A stretch of 64,000 nt of DNA, from assembly GCF_009827335.1 (NCBI RefSeq), contig NZ_WTYH01000001.1, positions 2,641,501 to 2,705,500 on the forward strand, written 5' to 3'. The notes below the pieces were generated by a model. The model was not told the origin of the DNA and did not search any database. It was given only the letters and a program-made list of their open reading frames with translations. Positions within the stretch are counted from its first letter, which is position 1, and each line of letters starts with the position of its first letter. Origin of the DNA: Aurantiacibacter arachoides. GTDB lineage: Bacteria > Pseudomonadota > Alphaproteobacteria > Sphingomonadales > Sphingomonadaceae. This document shows, one piece after another, positions 51,358 through 62,138 of this stretch. The translations under genes and the position numbers were made by a program.

Positions 51358-53838
51358 TTACCCGGAGTAATCGGGCTCCAATCCCGGCAGTTCCTCCACC
51401 CGCATCGCCGCGCTGGCCAGGCTTTCGGCCTCCAGCAGCAGTTCGTCGTCCTGCGCCCCCTGCGGAACGCTTTCGCGGCCTACCATCACCATCACCGGCA
51501 CTGCCAGCGGGCTGACCCGGTCGAGCACGACGTGCTCCAGCCGTTCGCCCGCGGTGTCGAGCAGATCGCCCAGGCGGCCGATATCGGTCATCCGCGCACG
51601 GGCATCCTGCCAGGCGGCCTCGATCAGCACGTGGTCAGGCTCGTACTTGCGCAGCACGTCGTAGATCAGATCGGTGGAAAAGGTTACCTGCCGCCCGGTC
51701 TTGCGCTTGCCGGGGTGCTGCCGCTCCACCAGCCCGCCAATCACCGCGACCTCGCGAAAGGCGCGCCGCAACAGGTGCGAATCCTGCACCCAGTCGATGA
51801 ATTCGTCGGTCAGGATATCGGGGGAGAGGAGCGCGGCCGGATCGTCGACAGGCCGCAATCCCCAGACCGCCAGTGAGTAATCATTGGCCGTGAACCCGCC
51901 GGGCATCAGGCCCAGGTCCTCCATCCGCTTGGTGATGAGCATGCCCAGCGACTGGTTCGCGTTCCAGCCAATGAAGGTGTAATAGACGGTGTAGTGCCGC
52001 TTGGCGTGCGGGAAGCTTTCGACCAGCAGGTTGTCCGGCCCCGGCATCTGGCTGCGCCAATCCTGCACTTCCAGCCATTCGCGCACGTCATCGGGGAACC
52101 GCGCCCAGCCAGCCCGGTCGACCAGCATCGCGCGCACCCGGTCCGCCAGGTGCGTGGTCAGCGGCAGGCGCAGCCCGCCGTAGGAGGGGATCATCGCCGC
52201 CTTGCTGCTGGCGCGCACGATCAGCTCCATGTCCTTTAGCTGTTCGACCTCGACGTTGACGCCGGCGAACTGGAACGTGTCACCCGTGCGCAACGATGCG
52301 GCGAAGCGTTCCTCCACCTTGCCCAGGCTGCGCCCGCTGCGGAAGCGCACTTCCAGCATTTCGGAATCGACGATGATCCCGGCGTTCATGCGGTGGCGAT
52401 AGGCCTGCTCAGGGTGGCTCAGTCGCCAGATGGCATCCCCGTTCGCATCCACCTCGCGCACGATGCGTTTGAACTTGTCGTAGGCGCGCAGCGAATACCC
52501 CCCCGTGGCGACGAATTCGAGCACGCGCGCCCACGTGTCCTCGTCGATCATGGCATAGGCCCAGCACGAGCGGATTTCGGACAGCAATTCCTTTTCCGCG
52601 AACGGCCCCGCGCAGGCGCAACCCATCACGTGCTGGGCCAGGACATCGAGCCCGCCGGGGCGGAAATCCTCGCCGTCGCGCTGGCCTTCCTCGACGGCTT
52701 CCTTGGCTGCGGTCGCTTCCAGAAATTCGAAGCGGTTGCCAGGCACCAGCAAGGCCCGGCTGGGGCTGTCGAGCCGGTGGTTGGCGCGCCCGATGCGCTG
52801 CAACAGCCGGCTGGAGCCCTTGGGCGCGCCCATCTGCACGACGAGGTCAATATCGCCCCAGTCGACCCCCAGATCGAGGCTGGCCGTGCACACCAGCGCG
52901 CGCAGATCGCCGCGCGCCATCGCCGCCTCCACCTTGCGCCGCGCTTCCTTGCTCAGCGACCCGTGGTGAATGCCGATGGGCAGGTTGTCCTCGTTCGCAT
53001 CCCACAGGTGCTGGAAGATGTATTCGGCGAGAAAGCGCGTGTTGGTGAACACCAGCGTGGTGTTGTTGGCGCGGATGCGCTGGTAAAGCTGCGGGATCGA
53101 CCAGGTCGCCGCGTGGCCGCCCCACGGCACGCGCTCCTCGTCGGGCAGCAGGATCTCCACCTCCGGCTCGGCGCCCTCCTCGCCCTCCACCATCGCCACG
53201 GTATCGACATCGCCCCATGGCGCGATCCAGCCGCGAAAGGCCTCTGGATCGGCCAGCGTGGCTGACAGGGCGGCGCGCTGCACGGTCGGAGCAATCGCCT
53301 GCAACCGCGTGAGCGCGAGCGCGAGCAGATCGCCGCGCTTCTGCGTGGCAAAGGCGTGGATTTCGTCAATCACCACGCGCTTCAGTCCGGCAAACAATGT
53401 CGCGCTATCCTCGAAACTCAGCAGCAGCGACAGGCTTTCGGGCGTGGTGAGCAACACGTTGGGCGGGCGGCTGCGCTGGCGTTTCTTGCGATCGGATGGC
53501 GTATCGCCGCTGCGGGTCTCGACGGTGATGTCCAGCCCCATCTCCGCGATCGGGGCGAGCAGGTTGCGCTGAACGTCATGCCCGAGGGCCTTCAACGGTG
53601 AGACATACAGCGTATGGAGCCCGTCAGGCCTGGTGCCCGATCCGATGCGGGAGGGGGCGAACGCCGCGAGCGTGGGCAGGAAACCCGCCAGCGTCTTGCC
53701 GGCGCCGGTATCGGCCACCAGCATGGCGTGCCGGCCGGCATCGCTCGCCGTCAGCATCTCTGCTTGGTGGCGCCGCACACGCCAGCCCCGACCGGCAAAC
53801 CATGCGGCAATTTCGGGCGGGACAACGGATTCGGCCAT
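51358..53838 (-). CDS. Ligase-associated DEXH-box helicase (Lhr-like)
   Basis: An 826-residue SF2 helicase. Motifs: Q-like RRHQAEML, motif I ADTGAGKTLAGFLPTL, motif II VIDEIHAFATQKRGDLLALA, motif III SATLADPEAF, then motif IV-VI with FTNTRFLAEYIFQHLW and QRIGRANHRLDSPSRA. The Lhr-type winged-helix and core DUF follow (GYSLRAYDKFKRIVREV), and the shortened C-terminus fits the ligase-associated DNA damage class. That class usually sits with an ATP-dependent ligase, a nuclease and a phosphoesterase; none of these is in the window. Confidence 0.92.
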   Translation of the reverse strand: MAESVVPPEIAAWFAGRGWRVRRHQAEMLTASDAGRHAMLVADTGAGKTLAGFLPTLAAFAPSRIGSGTRPDGLHTLYVSPLKALGHDVQRNLLAPIAEMGLDITVETRSGDTPSDRKKRQRSRPPNVLLTTPESLSLLLSFEDSATLFAGLKRVVIDEIHAFATQKRGDLLALALTRLQAIAPTVQRAALSATLADPEAFRGWIAPWGDVDTVAMVEGEEGAEPEVEILLPDEERVPWGGHAATWSIPQLYQRIRANNTTLVFTNTRFLAEYIFQHLWDANEDNLPIGIHHGSLSKEARRKVEAAMARGDLRALVCTASLDLGVDWGDIDLVVQMGAPKGSSRLLQRIGRANHRLDSPSRALLVPGNRFEFLEATAAKEAVEEGQRDGEDFRPGGLDVLAQHVMGCACAGPFAEKELLSEIRSCWAYAMIDEDTWARVLEFVATGGYSLRAYDKFKRIVREVDANGDAIWRLSHPEQAYRHRMNAGIIVDSEMLEVRFRSGRSLGKVEERFAASLRTGDTFQFAGVNVEVEQLKDMELIVRASSKAAMIPSYGGLRLPLTTHLADRVRAMLVDRAGWARFPDDVREWLEVQDWRSQMPGPDNLLVESFPHAKRHYTVYYTFIGWNANQSLGMLITKRMEDLGLMPGGFTANDYSLAVWGLRPVDDPAALLSPDILTDEFIDWVQDSHLLRRAFREVAVIGGLVERQHPGKRKTGRQVTFSTDLIYDVLRKYEPDHVLIEAAWQDARARMTDIGRLGDLLDTAGERLEHVVLDRVSPLAVPVMVMVGRESVPQGAQDDELLLEAESLASAAMRVEELPGLEPDYSG

Positions 53839-54127
53839 GAAGATGAAATGATGGTTGTCCGGGTCCGGGGCAAGATGGACCTGCGCTGCATATCATTTCG
53901 CGACTTGTCGCTGGGCCGTACCAATTCGACCGGCATTGCTATGCCAATACAATCGCTTGTTTCGCCAAAACGCGCTTTCTGCGCGCCGAGCCGTGGAGCG
54001 ATTCAGCCATAGCGTCCGTTGGACAATCACAAGGCGCACAGAATAGCGCCGACGGTCTGCGCGAACTTGCCCTGTCCTTCTTGCAGACCGCGAATTGAGT
54101 TCTCTCGCGACAGGAGAGGAGACTATC
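53839..54127. other. Intergenic region between helicase and BON gene
   Basis: 289 nt between divergent genes. It must hold both promoters. The last 30 nt carry a strong GGAGAGGAG ribosome binding site for the BON protein. I see no repeats, no convincing small gene and no clear EcfG motif. Confidence 0.4.
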
Positions 54128-55027
54128 ATGGCCGACCGTTATCAACGAAACCCCAATCGCAGTTCCAATCAGGACATGCCGCGTCAGCGTTCCAGCTGGC
54201 AGGAGGAGCAATTCCAGAGCGACCGATCGAACCGCTATGGTGACGATATGCAGAGTTCCTACGATCAGTTCGGCAGTGACCGTTTTGACAATGACAGCTA
54301 CGGCAGTTCGCGCGGTGGCATGCAGGGGAGTGGCTACCAATCGAGCCAGCAGGGTCGCTCACGGTCTTCCTACGCGCCGCTCGACGAATACGATCGCCCC
54401 GGCGGGAGCTATGGTGCCGCCGGCGGTGGATCGCAGTCGTCGGGCATGCATGGCAGCTTCCGTGGCGACAGCTATGGCGGGGAGGCCATGAGCGGCGGCT
54501 ACGGTGGCCAAAGCGACTATTCGCGTGGCTACGGCATGACGAGCGGCGGCACCGCATACAGCGGCGGCTCTTCCTCTAGCGGTGGCTATTCGGGTGGCGG
54601 CTATGCCGGCAGCGGCAACCGCTCCGACCACGATCGCGGATTCTTCGAACGCGCGGGCGACGAAATCGCCAGCTGGTTCGGTGACGACGAGGCGGAACGC
54701 CGCCGCCGCGAGGATCACAGCGGCCGCGGGCCAAGCAACTATTCGCGGTCCAACGAACGCCTGCTGGAAGATGCTTGCGAAAAGCTGACGCACGACCGCG
54801 GTGTCGATGCGAGCAACATCCAGGTGACCTGCGATAACAACGAAGTCACGCTGGATGGCACGGTCGGCACCCGCTGGGAGAAGCGCCGGGCGGAGGATTG
54901 CATCCACGGGATTTCCGGGGTCAACCATGTGCAGAACAACCTGCGCGTGATGGGCAGCGGCTCGCAGAGCGGCACCACCTCGCAGACGGGCGCCACCGCG
55001 CAAGGCACCTTGCAGACCGAATCCTGA
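54128..55027 (+). CDS. BON domain protein with low-complexity N-terminal region
   Basis: A 299-residue protein. Residues 1-165 are low-complexity, rich in Gly, Ser, Tyr, Asp and Arg (for example GGSYGAAGGGSQSSGMHGSF, YSGGSSSSGGYSGGGYAGSG), reminiscent of prion-like disordered segments. A motif EIASWFGDDEAERRRRED follows (about 180-197), then a BON domain at about 215-285 (LTHDRGVDASNIQVTCDNNE, VTLDGTVGTRWEKRRAEDCI). BON domains bind membranes or ligands. No signal peptide is visible. Similar proteins occur in sphingomonads near stress genes. Start at ATG 54128. Confidence 0.85.
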   Translation: MADRYQRNPNRSSNQDMPRQRSSWQEEQFQSDRSNRYGDDMQSSYDQFGSDRFDNDSYGSSRGGMQGSGYQSSQQGRSRSSYAPLDEYDRPGGSYGAAGGGSQSSGMHGSFRGDSYGGEAMSGGYGGQSDYSRGYGMTSGGTAYSGGSSSSGGYSGGGYAGSGNRSDHDRGFFERAGDEIASWFGDDEAERRRREDHSGRGPSNYSRSNERLLEDACEKLTHDRGVDASNIQVTCDNNEVTLDGTVGTRWEKRRAEDCIHGISGVNHVQNNLRVMGSGSQSGTTSQTGATAQGTLQTES

Positions 55028-55054
55028 TCAGGATTCGATACCGTTACGCTACGA

Positions 55055-55081
55055 GGGGCTCGCTGCGGCGGGCCCCTTTTT
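55055..55081 (+). terminator. Intrinsic terminator of the BON gene
   Basis: GGGGCTCGC (55055-55063) pairs with GCGGGCCCC (55068-55076), one G-T wobble, loop TGCG, then TTTTT. Confidence 0.88.
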
Positions 55082-55216
55082 GCGTCGCCTGATCGGCCCA
55101 GCAGATCCGGGAAATGGCTTTCGCAGACCCTGCATGACGATAATGACCGGGTCTGGGGTCCTTCACCCCGCCGTCTGCACCATGGCAGCGCCGCCAGCCG
55201 GGTTTCCCCGTGACCG

Positions 55217-57178
55217 TCAGGCCCGTGCTTCCTCCACACCGGCGCTGTTATGCCGCAGCGCGTTCAGCACGGTTTCCACGATCTGCGGCGCGTTCAGACC
55301 GGCCTCGTCGTACTGTTTTGTCGGATCGTCGTGGTCGAGGAACACGTCCGGCAGGCGCATGGTGCGGATCTTGAGGCCGCCCGTGGCACTGTCGGGATCG
55401 ATCAGGCCCTCGTCGCTCGCCATGGTGAGGACGTGGGCCCCCAGGCCGCCGATGGCAGCTTCCTCGATGGTGACCAGCACATCATGGCTGGCGGCGAGGC
55501 GGCGGATGAGATCCTCGTCGAGCGGCTTGGCGAAGCGCATGTCGGCGACCGTGGTGGCAAGGCCCTTGGCCTCCAGCTGATCGGCTGCCTTTTTCGCTTC
55601 TTCCAGCCGCGTGCCGAGCGAGAGGATGGCGACCTTGCCACCCTTCTCGATTTCGCCGGATTGGGGGCGCACGATCCGGCCCTTGCCGATGTCCAGCTTC
55701 TGCAGCTGTGCCGGAATTTCCACGCCCGTGCCATTGCCGCGCGGATAGCGAAACGCGATGGGCCCGCTGTCATGCTCGGCGGCGGTATAGGTCATGTGGG
55801 CGAGTTCGGCCTCGTCCGCAGCGGCCATCACCACGAAATTGGGCAGGCTCGCCAGATAGGTCACGTCGAAGCTGCCAGCATGGGTTGCGCCATCGGCGCC
55901 GACGAGGCCGGCGCGGTCGATGGCGAAGCGCACGGGCAGGTTCTGGATCGCCACGTCGTGCACCACCTGATCGTAGGCGCGCTGGAGGAAGGTGGAATAG
56001 ATCGCCGCGAACGGCCGCATCCCCTGCGCGGCCAGGCCGGCGGCAAAGGTCACGCCATGTTGTTCCGCGATGCCGACGTCAAAGGCGCGGGTCGGGTGCG
56101 CCTGGGCGAACTTGTCCACCCCGGTGCCGCTCGGCATGGCGGCGGTGATGGCGCAGATGCGATCGTCCGTATCGGCCAGCCTGGCCAGCGTTTCACCGAA
56201 CACGTTCTGGTAGGCGGGCGGACCGCTGGCGGACTTGGCCTTTTCGCCCGTCACCACGTCGAATTTCGGCACGCCGTGATACTTGTCGGCGCTATTCTCG
56301 GCAAAGGGATAGCCCTTGCCCTTGGTGGTCACGACATGGACGAGGATCGGCCCCTGCTCGCTGTCGCGCACGTTTTCCAGAACCGGCAGCAGGTGATCGA
56401 GGTTGTGGCCGTCGATGGGCCCTACGTAATAGAAGCCAAGTTCTTCGAACATGGTCCCGCCGGTCACCATGCCGCGGGTAAATTCCTCCGCCTTTTCAAG
56501 GCCGGAGTGGACCTTGCGCGAAAGCTTGCGCGCCACCTTGGACGCAAGGCTGCGCAGTCCAAGGTATTCGCTGCTCGATACCATGCGCGCGAGATAGGCA
56601 GACAGCCCGCCGACGGGCGGGGCGATCGACATGTCGTTGTCGTTGAGGATGACGATGAGGCGGTTCCCCGCCTGCTCGGCGTTGTTCATCGCCTCGTAGG
56701 CCATGCCTGCGCTCATCGCGCCGTCGCCGATCACCGCGATCGCCTTGCCCGGCTGGCCCTTCAGCTTGTTGGCGACGGCAAAGCCCAGCCCCGCGCTGAT
56801 CGAGGTGGACGAGTGCGCCGCGCCGAAGGGATCGTATTCGCTCTCGGATCGCTTGGTAAAGCCCGAAAGCCCGCCGCCCTGGCGCAGGGTGCGGATGCGA
56901 TCGCGCCGGCCGGTGATGATCTTGTGCGGATAGGCCTGGTGCCCGACGTCCCAGATCAGCCGGTCTTCCGGCGTGTTGAACACGTAATGGATCGCCACGG
57001 TCAGTTCGACCACGCCAAGGCCGCTGCCAAGGTGACCGCCGGTGGAGCCGACGGCATCGATCATCTCCGTGCGCAACTCGTCCGACAGCTGGCGAAGCTG
57101 GTCGGGGCTCAGGCGGCGCAGGTCGTGGGGCGTATCGACGGTGTCGAGAAGGGGAGTGTGCGGACGGGCAGAAGTCAT
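55217..57178 (-). CDS. dxs: 1-deoxy-D-xylulose-5-phosphate synthase
   Basis: A 653-residue thiamine-diphosphate enzyme condensing pyruvate and glyceraldehyde-3-phosphate, the first step of the MEP isoprenoid pathway. The N-terminal [18 protein letters not shown], the ThDP motif [20 protein letters not shown] with ILNDNDMSI, and the C-terminal transketolase domain ([20 protein letters not shown]) are all present. Length typical. Sits next to zur on the same strand, 86 nt downstream of it. Confidence 0.96.
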   Translation of the reverse strand: MTSARPHTPLLDTVDTPHDLRRLSPDQLRQLSDELRTEMIDAVGSTGGHLGSGLGVVELTVAIHYVFNTPEDRLIWDVGHQAYPHKIITGRRDRIRTLRQGGGLSGFTKRSESEYDPFGAAHSSTSISAGLGFAVANKLKGQPGKAIAVIGDGAMSAGMAYEAMNNAEQAGNRLIVILNDNDMSIAPPVGGLSAYLARMVSSSEYLGLRSLASKVARKLSRKVHSGLEKAEEFTRGMVTGGTMFEELGFYYVGPIDGHNLDHLLPVLENVRDSEQGPILVHVVTTKGKGYPFAENSADKYHGVPKFDVVTGEKAKSASGPPAYQNVFGETLARLADTDDRICAITAAMPSGTGVDKFAQAHPTRAFDVGIAEQHGVTFAAGLAAQGMRPFAAIYSTFLQRAYDQVVHDVAIQNLPVRFAIDRAGLVGADGATHAGSFDVTYLASLPNFVVMAAADEAELAHMTYTAAEHDSGPIAFRYPRGNGTGVEIPAQLQKLDIGKGRIVRPQSGEIEKGGKVAILSLGTRLEEAKKAADQLEAKGLATTVADMRFAKPLDEDLIRRLAASHDVLVTIEEAAIGGLGAHVLTMASDEGLIDPDSATGGLKIRTMRLPDVFLDHDDPTKQYDEAGLNAPQIVETVLNALRHNSAGVEEARA

Positions 57179-57264
57179 CGCGCCACCCTACACACGAAAA
57201 TTCTGCCTGTCGATGAACCGGAGAACCGGCCCGGTCACAATCTTGTGCGCGGACCTGCGGGCTG

Positions 57265-57729
57265 TCAGCCGGCGCAATCGGCGCACAGGCCGCGCAGTTC
57301 GACGACCGGGCGCACCTGGGCAAACCCATGCACCTTGCCGGCATCGCGCAGGGCGCCGGTCAACCTGTCATCGTCGAAATGGTCGGCCTGGCCGCAATCG
57401 TCGCAGATCAGGAAGACGCAATCGTGCCGGCAGCCGGGATGGGTGTTGACCAGATAGGCGTTCGCGCTCTCGATCCGGTTCGCAAGGTTGGCGCGCACGA
57501 ACAGGTCGAGAATGCGATAAACACTGTTGGCGGCCACGCGCTTGCCGCGCAGCTTGCCCACATCCTCGGCAATGTCATAGGCGCTGGCAGGCCGTTCCAT
57601 CGCGGCAAGGGCGCGAAACACGCCCTCGCGCATGGCGGTCCATTGTTCGCCTGCGTCGACAAGGACGGCCGCGGCTTCCTCGATCAGCCGGTCGCCCGAA
57701 TGCTCATGATGCTTGTGCTGTGTTGCCAT
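57265..57729 (-). CDS. zur: Fur family transcriptional repressor (Zur-like)
   Basis: A 154-residue Fur-superfamily repressor. Winged helix at about 30-90 (ASAYDIAEDVGKLRGKRVAA, NSVYRILDLFVRANLANRIE), a dimer domain with FLICDDCGQADHFDDD, and a C-terminal CADCAG, so the structural zinc CxxC pairs are complete. The N-terminus is His-rich (TQHKHHEHSGD). These features fit Zur better than Fur or PerR. Start ATG 57729; the longer frame runs into msrA. Target genes unknown. Confidence 0.85.
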   Translation of the reverse strand: MATQHKHHEHSGDRLIEEAAAVLVDAGEQWTAMREGVFRALAAMERPASAYDIAEDVGKLRGKRVAANSVYRILDLFVRANLANRIESANAYLVNTHPGCRHDCVFLICDDCGQADHFDDDRLTGALRDAGKVHGFAQVRPVVELRGLCADCAG

Positions 57730-57769
57730 GCCCGTAACATAGGGGCGGCGGCACGCTTCGGCAATCGGC

Positions 57770-58444
57770 TCAGCCGGTGCGGAAGCGTTCGCGATACAGC
57801 GAGGGGAACTGCGTGCGCAAAGCCGCCACCTTGGGGGCGTCCCACCGACGGATATAGCCGCTGGTCGGATTATTGAGCATGTAATCCTGGTGATCGGCCT
57901 CTGCCGGATAGAAGCGCTGGTAGCTTTCCACCCGCGCCGCGATGGGGCTGCGCCACACGCCCGAGGCGCCCATCTGCCGAACATAGGCCTGTGCCACGGC
58001 ACGCTGCTCCGCCGTGACCGGCACGATGGCGGAACGATACTGGCTTCCACGATCGGGCCCCTGGCGATTGACCAGGGTGGGGTCGGCACCCACGGAGAAC
58101 AGGATCTGCAACAACTGGTCGTAGCGGACGACAGACGGATCGTAGGTTACCCGCACGGCTTCGGCATGGCTGGTGCCGCCGGCCGACACCTGGCGATAGG
58201 TCGCAGTGTTGGCACTGCCGCCGTGATAGCCCGATACCGCACTCGTCACGCCGCGAACGTGGCTGAACACACCCTCGATGCCCCAGAAGCAGCCACCGGC
58301 AAAGATGGCGGTCTGAAGGCCACGCTCATTGGCCTGCCGGGTGGCAACGGGCGCATCGAACACCTCTTCCGCCATGGCCGTAGCAGGCAGCGAAAGCGCG
58401 CCCAGACCCAGCGTAGCGGCAAGGAAGAGGGATTTGATGCGCAT
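57770..58444 (-). CDS. msrA: Peptide-methionine (S)-S-oxide reductase, exported
   Basis: A 224-residue MsrA with a signal peptide (FLAATLGLGALSLPATAMAE), so probably periplasmic. The catalytic Cys is in FAGGCFWGIEG; VSGYHGGS and the later QGPDRGSQYRSAIV match the family. It repairs oxidised methionines. The ATG at 58444 overlaps the TAA of a 34-codon gene by one base (TAATG), so it is translationally coupled to it. Confidence 0.93.
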   Translation of the reverse strand: MRIKSLFLAATLGLGALSLPATAMAEEVFDAPVATRQANERGLQTAIFAGGCFWGIEGVFSHVRGVTSAVSGYHGGSANTATYRQVSAGGTSHAEAVRVTYDPSVVRYDQLLQILFSVGADPTLVNRQGPDRGSQYRSAIVPVTAEQRAVAQAYVRQMGASGVWRSPIAARVESYQRFYPAEADHQDYMLNNPTSGYIRRWDAPKVAALRTQFPSLYRERFRTG

Positions 58445-58548
58445 TACGCCACTCCGAGCTTGGGGAGGATGTCCACCGCCAGGAATACGGCGGTGGCGCC
58501 GAAGCCGACGAAGAACGAGCGAAAGAGGTCCGAGTTGAAAAGTTTCAT
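58444..58548 (-). CDS. 34-residue membrane peptide upstream of msrA
   Basis: Reads MKLFNSDLFRSFFVGFGATA then VFLAVDILPKLGVA. It is a single hydrophobic helix flanked by a basic start and a short tail, a plausible inner-membrane microprotein. Its TAA overlaps the msrA start codon. No family or function known to me. The amphipathic start and codon use resemble a real gene, and the coupling to msrA supports expression. Confidence 0.7.
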   Translation of the reverse strand: MKLFNSDLFRSFFVGFGATAVFLAVDILPKLGVA

Positions 58549-58661
58549 GATTCTGTCCAGTCGAAATAGGTCTTGGTCCCCGTCCTACAAGACAGGGGTT
58601 ACCTTCGCCTGAATTCGATTGTTGTGCTGGGTTAAGCCCTGCTTGGCGCTCGATGACGCGC

Positions 58662-60251
58662 CTAGTGGCGGAAATGCCGCTTGCCGGTAAAGACCATGGC
58701 AATGCCCGCCTCGTCGGCGGCGGCGATCACCTCGTCGTCGCGCGTCGATCCGCCCGGCTGGATCACCATCGTCGCCCCTGCCTCGATAGCCGAGAGCAGG
58801 CCATCTTTGAACGGAAAGAACGCGTCGGAGGCAACCGCGCTGCCGTGGGTGCGCGGCGCATCCCACCCGGCGGCCTCTGCGGCCTCGGCGGCACGCTGGG
58901 CGGCGATGCGGCTGGAATCGCGGCGGTTCATCTGGCCTGCGCCGATGCCCGCGGTCGCGCCGTCCCTGGCGTAGACGATGGCATTGGACTTGACGTGCTT
59001 GGCAACCTTCCACGCGAACAGCGCATCGGCGAGTTCGCCTGGCGTCGGCTGGCGCTGCGTCACCACCGTGAGGTCGCCCTCGCCCACCACGCCGTCGTCG
59101 CGCGACTGCAGCAGGTATCCGCCCGCGATGCTCTTCATTTCCAGGCCGAAGCGCGCCGGATCGGGCAGGCTATCGACCAGCAGCAGCCGCAGGTTGGGTT
59201 TGGCGGCAAAGGCTTGCCGCGCGGCGTCGTCGGCACCCGGAGCGATGACGACTTCGGTGAAGATCCGCGTGATAGCCTGCGCGGTCGGCCCGTCCAGCGA
59301 GACATTGCTGGCGACGATGCCACCGAAGGCCGACACGCTGTCACACGCGAGCGCGGCCTCCCACGCCTCGTGCAGGGTATCCGCCACGGCCACGCCGCAG
59401 GGGTTGGCATGTTTCACGATGACCACGGCGGGGCGATCGGCGGGAAATTCTGCCACCAGCCCCAGCGCCGCGTCGGCGTCGTTCAGGTTGTTGTAGCTTA
59501 GCTCCTTGCCCTGCACCTGGCTTGCCTGGGGCACGCCCATGCCGGCAGGGCCAGCGGGCAGGTAGAGCGCCGCGTGCTGGTGCGGGTTCTCGCCATAGCG
59601 CAGCGTGTCGCCGCGGGTCATGGCGAGGCTGAGCGAGGCGGGGAAACGCTCCTGCTGGTCGGCAAAGGCGAACCACTGGCCGATGGCGCTGTCGTAGGCG
59701 GCGGTGGCGGCAAAGGCCTTGGCAGCCATGCGCTTGCGGAACACCAGCGTGGTCGCCCCGTCGTGATCGGCCAGTTCTTCGTAAAGCGCGGCATAATCCG
59801 CCGGATCGGTGAGAATCGTCACGTAGGCGTGGTTCTTGGCCGCCGAACGCACCATGCTCGGCCCGCCGATGTCGATGTTCTCGATCACCGTGTCACGATC
59901 CGCGCCGCTCGCGACGGTCTGCGCGAAGGGGTAGAGGTTAACCACGACAAGGTCGATCGCGCCGATCTCGTGCGTGTCCATCGCCCGCGCATGGTCGGGA
60001 TCGTCGCGCACGGCCAGCAATCCGCCGTGGATCATCGGGTGCAGCGTCTTCACCCGGCCGTCCATCATCTCGGGAAAGCCGGTCACGTCGGATACGTCGC
60101 GCACATCGAGCCCCGCCTCGCGCAGCGCCCGTGCGGTGCCGCCGGTGGAAACGAGTTCGACCCCGTTCTTCGCCAGGCGACTCGCCAGCTCGACGATACC
60201 CGTCTTGTCGGACACCGACAGCAGCGCCCGCCTGATTGCTACGTCGTCCAT
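58662..60251 (-). CDS. purH: Bifunctional AICAR transformylase/IMP cyclohydrolase
   Basis: A 529-residue enzyme for the last two steps of IMP synthesis. The N-terminal cyclohydrolase (MGS-like) domain has [20 protein letters not shown] and [19 protein letters not shown]; the transformylase part has [20 protein letters not shown] and the C-terminal [17 protein letters not shown]. It is the last gene of an rpe-heparinase-purH run, 9 nt after the heparinase-like gene. Confidence 0.96.
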   Translation of the reverse strand: MDDVAIRRALLSVSDKTGIVELASRLAKNGVELVSTGGTARALREAGLDVRDVSDVTGFPEMMDGRVKTLHPMIHGGLLAVRDDPDHARAMDTHEIGAIDLVVVNLYPFAQTVASGADRDTVIENIDIGGPSMVRSAAKNHAYVTILTDPADYAALYEELADHDGATTLVFRKRMAAKAFAATAAYDSAIGQWFAFADQQERFPASLSLAMTRGDTLRYGENPHQHAALYLPAGPAGMGVPQASQVQGKELSYNNLNDADAALGLVAEFPADRPAVVIVKHANPCGVAVADTLHEAWEAALACDSVSAFGGIVASNVSLDGPTAQAITRIFTEVVIAPGADDAARQAFAAKPNLRLLLVDSLPDPARFGLEMKSIAGGYLLQSRDDGVVGEGDLTVVTQRQPTPGELADALFAWKVAKHVKSNAIVYARDGATAGIGAGQMNRRDSSRIAAQRAAEAAEAAGWDAPRTHGSAVASDAFFPFKDGLLSAIEAGATMVIQPGGSTRDDEVIAAADEAGIAMVFTGKRHFRH

Positions 60252-60260
60252 GCGTGAATG

Positions 60261-62138
60261 CTATCCCATCTTCTTCAGCAGCCAGGCGAAATTGCCACCC
60301 CCGCGCGACGCGAGGCCCTGGATCACCAACTGCTGTACCGAATGTGGGCGGCCGTTGCCATCGACCCACAGGCTTTCCTCGATTTCGACCTTCTCGGCCC
60401 CGGTCGCGAACTGCCACAGCGCGCCGTCGGGCAGCAGCAGGCTGGCGCCCTTGCCGCCCGGCGTCAGCGTCGCCTCGACATGGCGACCAAGGTGGAAACG
60501 GATGGCGTAGGGCACCTTGCCGCGCTGGCCCTTGCGCCCCGAGGGGACGAGCACGTCCTCCCCGCGCAGCTCGCTGCCGTCATCGCGCAGGATCAGAATG
60601 CGCTTGTGCAGCAGGCCAAAGCGCGCCGCATAGCCATCGTGGCTCGCCTCCAGGCGTCGCGCGCCGCCCCCCGCGCCTGTTTCGTCCAGCTTCACGGCCC
60701 GCAGGTCCACCTCGACCTCGCCTACGCCGCTGCCCAGTTTGCCGTCGAGCAGTACGGCGGTGGAATTGGCATCGCCCAGCGTCAGCGTGGAATGCGCCGC
60801 GGTGGCACGCAGGCCCTGTTCGATGCGGATCGGCACCTGCCCGCCGGCCAGCGCGGCGCCACCGCAGTTGACGATCAGCCGATGATCGCCGTGACTGAAT
60901 TCGAACGCCAGCGTGGACGCGCAGCCGTTGCGCGCATGGCGGCCGAGCGGCGGCGGCGAGGCATCGACCTGCAATACCGCAGGCCGGGCCGCCAGCCGCT
61001 GGTAACCCCAGCCGCGCGGATCCTTGAGCGGACGGGCGCGCACACCACTTGCCTCGACCAGCGCGGCCAGCCGGTCTGCCGGGGTCGCGGCCCCGCCCTG
61101 CCAGCTGCCAAGGCCGCCATCGCCATGGGTGAGCGCCAGCAGCGGCGGCACCAGCATGGCCTGCACGCGGGCGATCGCCTGCGGTATCTCGCGGCGCACG
61201 GCGCGATAGCAGGCGGCAAGATCGACGAGCAGCGCCACCGCCTCCATCTGCGCCACCGGCGAACGCGACAGCACGCCGCCATCCTCGCCCACAAGTTCGC
61301 CCAGCGCGTGGGCCAGGCCAGCCTCGCCAAACAGGCGCCGCGGCTTGCCTTCGGGCAGCAGCAGGCCTGCGGCGACGATCGCACACCAGCCGGCCACCTC
61401 GCCCAGCCGGTCGTCCGCCTTGCCGACATGGCGATCCAGCCAGCGCGCCGTCTGCGCCATCTCTGCCATCGCCCGCGCGCGCAATCTGCCGTCCTTGCCC
61501 GAGAGGATAAGCGGCGCGTGCACCAGCCAGGCGAGCAGGCGATGCCCGGCAAATTCGACCTTCCACGCCGGCCCCTTGCCCGCCCCCCTGCCCTGTGCAG
61601 GATTGGCGTCCAGCCAGCGCGTCAGCAGACGCTCTGCCACGGCCGTGCATTGCTGGCGCGGGGTGCAGCTATCGAGATCGCGCAGCCAGCCAAAGCCGTG
61701 GACCGCGCTTTCGAACGGCGGGGTGAGCTTGGCGGTGGGCCCGAAGTCCACCTGCTCGATGGGGGCCTTCAGGCCGTGGATGGTGAAATGCCCCGCGCGA
61801 AGGGCCATACCGGTGGCCCGCTCGCCAGGCAGCGGACTTTCCACTGTTGCCAGCAGCCGCAGCCCGGCCGGCTTGCGGAACGGCGCGATCAGCAGCGGAC
61901 CCGGCAGCCCCATGCGATAGGCGAAGCGCATCACGCGTTCGCCCGGCGTGATTTCCGGAGGCGCGAAATCGGTGACGACCAGGGCGCGGTCGGCTGAGAT
62001 GGTTTCGGGAGCACGTTCCACCAGCGCCTCATCGATCCCGTCGTTCAGCGCAAAAGCACCCGCGGCATCCTCTGCACTCCGATCCTGGCCCCGGCGCTGT
62101 CGCGCCGCCCGCGCCAGTTCGAGCGTTTCGGCGTTCAT
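60261..62138 (-). CDS. Heparinase II/III family protein
   Basis: A 625-residue protein. The N-terminal alpha toroid (about 100-330) is followed by the beta-sandwich Hepar_II_III domain (about 375-600; [34 protein letters not shown]). No signal peptide is evident despite the polysaccharide-lyase fold. In Alphaproteobacteria a copy is conserved between rpe and purH; the substrate is unknown. It overlaps rpe by ATGA. Confidence 0.88.
   Translation of the reverse strand: MNAETLELARAARQRRGQDRSAEDAAGAFALNDGIDEALVERAPETISADRALVVTDFAPPEITPGERVMRFAYRMGLPGPLLIAPFRKPAGLRLLATVESPLPGERATGMALRAGHFTIHGLKAPIEQVDFGPTAKLTPPFESAVHGFGWLRDLDSCTPRQQCTAVAERLLTRWLDANPAQGRGAGKGPAWKVEFAGHRLLAWLVHAPLILSGKDGRLRARAMAEMAQTARWLDRHVGKADDRLGEVAGWCAIVAAGLLLPEGKPRRLFGEAGLAHALGELVGEDGGVLSRSPVAQMEAVALLVDLAACYRAVRREIPQAIARVQAMLVPPLLALTHGDGGLGSWQGGAATPADRLAALVEASGVRARPLKDPRGWGYQRLAARPAVLQVDASPPPLGRHARNGCASTLAFEFSHGDHRLIVNCGGAALAGGQVPIRIEQGLRATAAHSTLTLGDANSTAVLLDGKLGSGVGEVEVDLRAVKLDETGAGGGARRLEASHDGYAARFGLLHKRILILRDDGSELRGEDVLVPSGRKGQRGKVPYAIRFHLGRHVEATLTPGGKGASLLLPDGALWQFATGAEKVEIEESLWVDGNGRPHSVQQLVIQGLASRGGGNFAWLLKKMG

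Noticed and set aside
51188..51370. A 60-codon plus-strand gene (starting GTG GAA GAC ATC)
   Set aside because: Composition is protein-like, but there is no ribosome binding site, the frame continues upstream without a start to a TAG, and it overlaps the helicase end; kept only as part of an uncertain region.
55250..57457. A 735-codon open frame opposite dxs and zur
   Set aside because: Same reason: mirror of conserved dxs codons, without recognisable domains; it crosses the boundary between two real genes.
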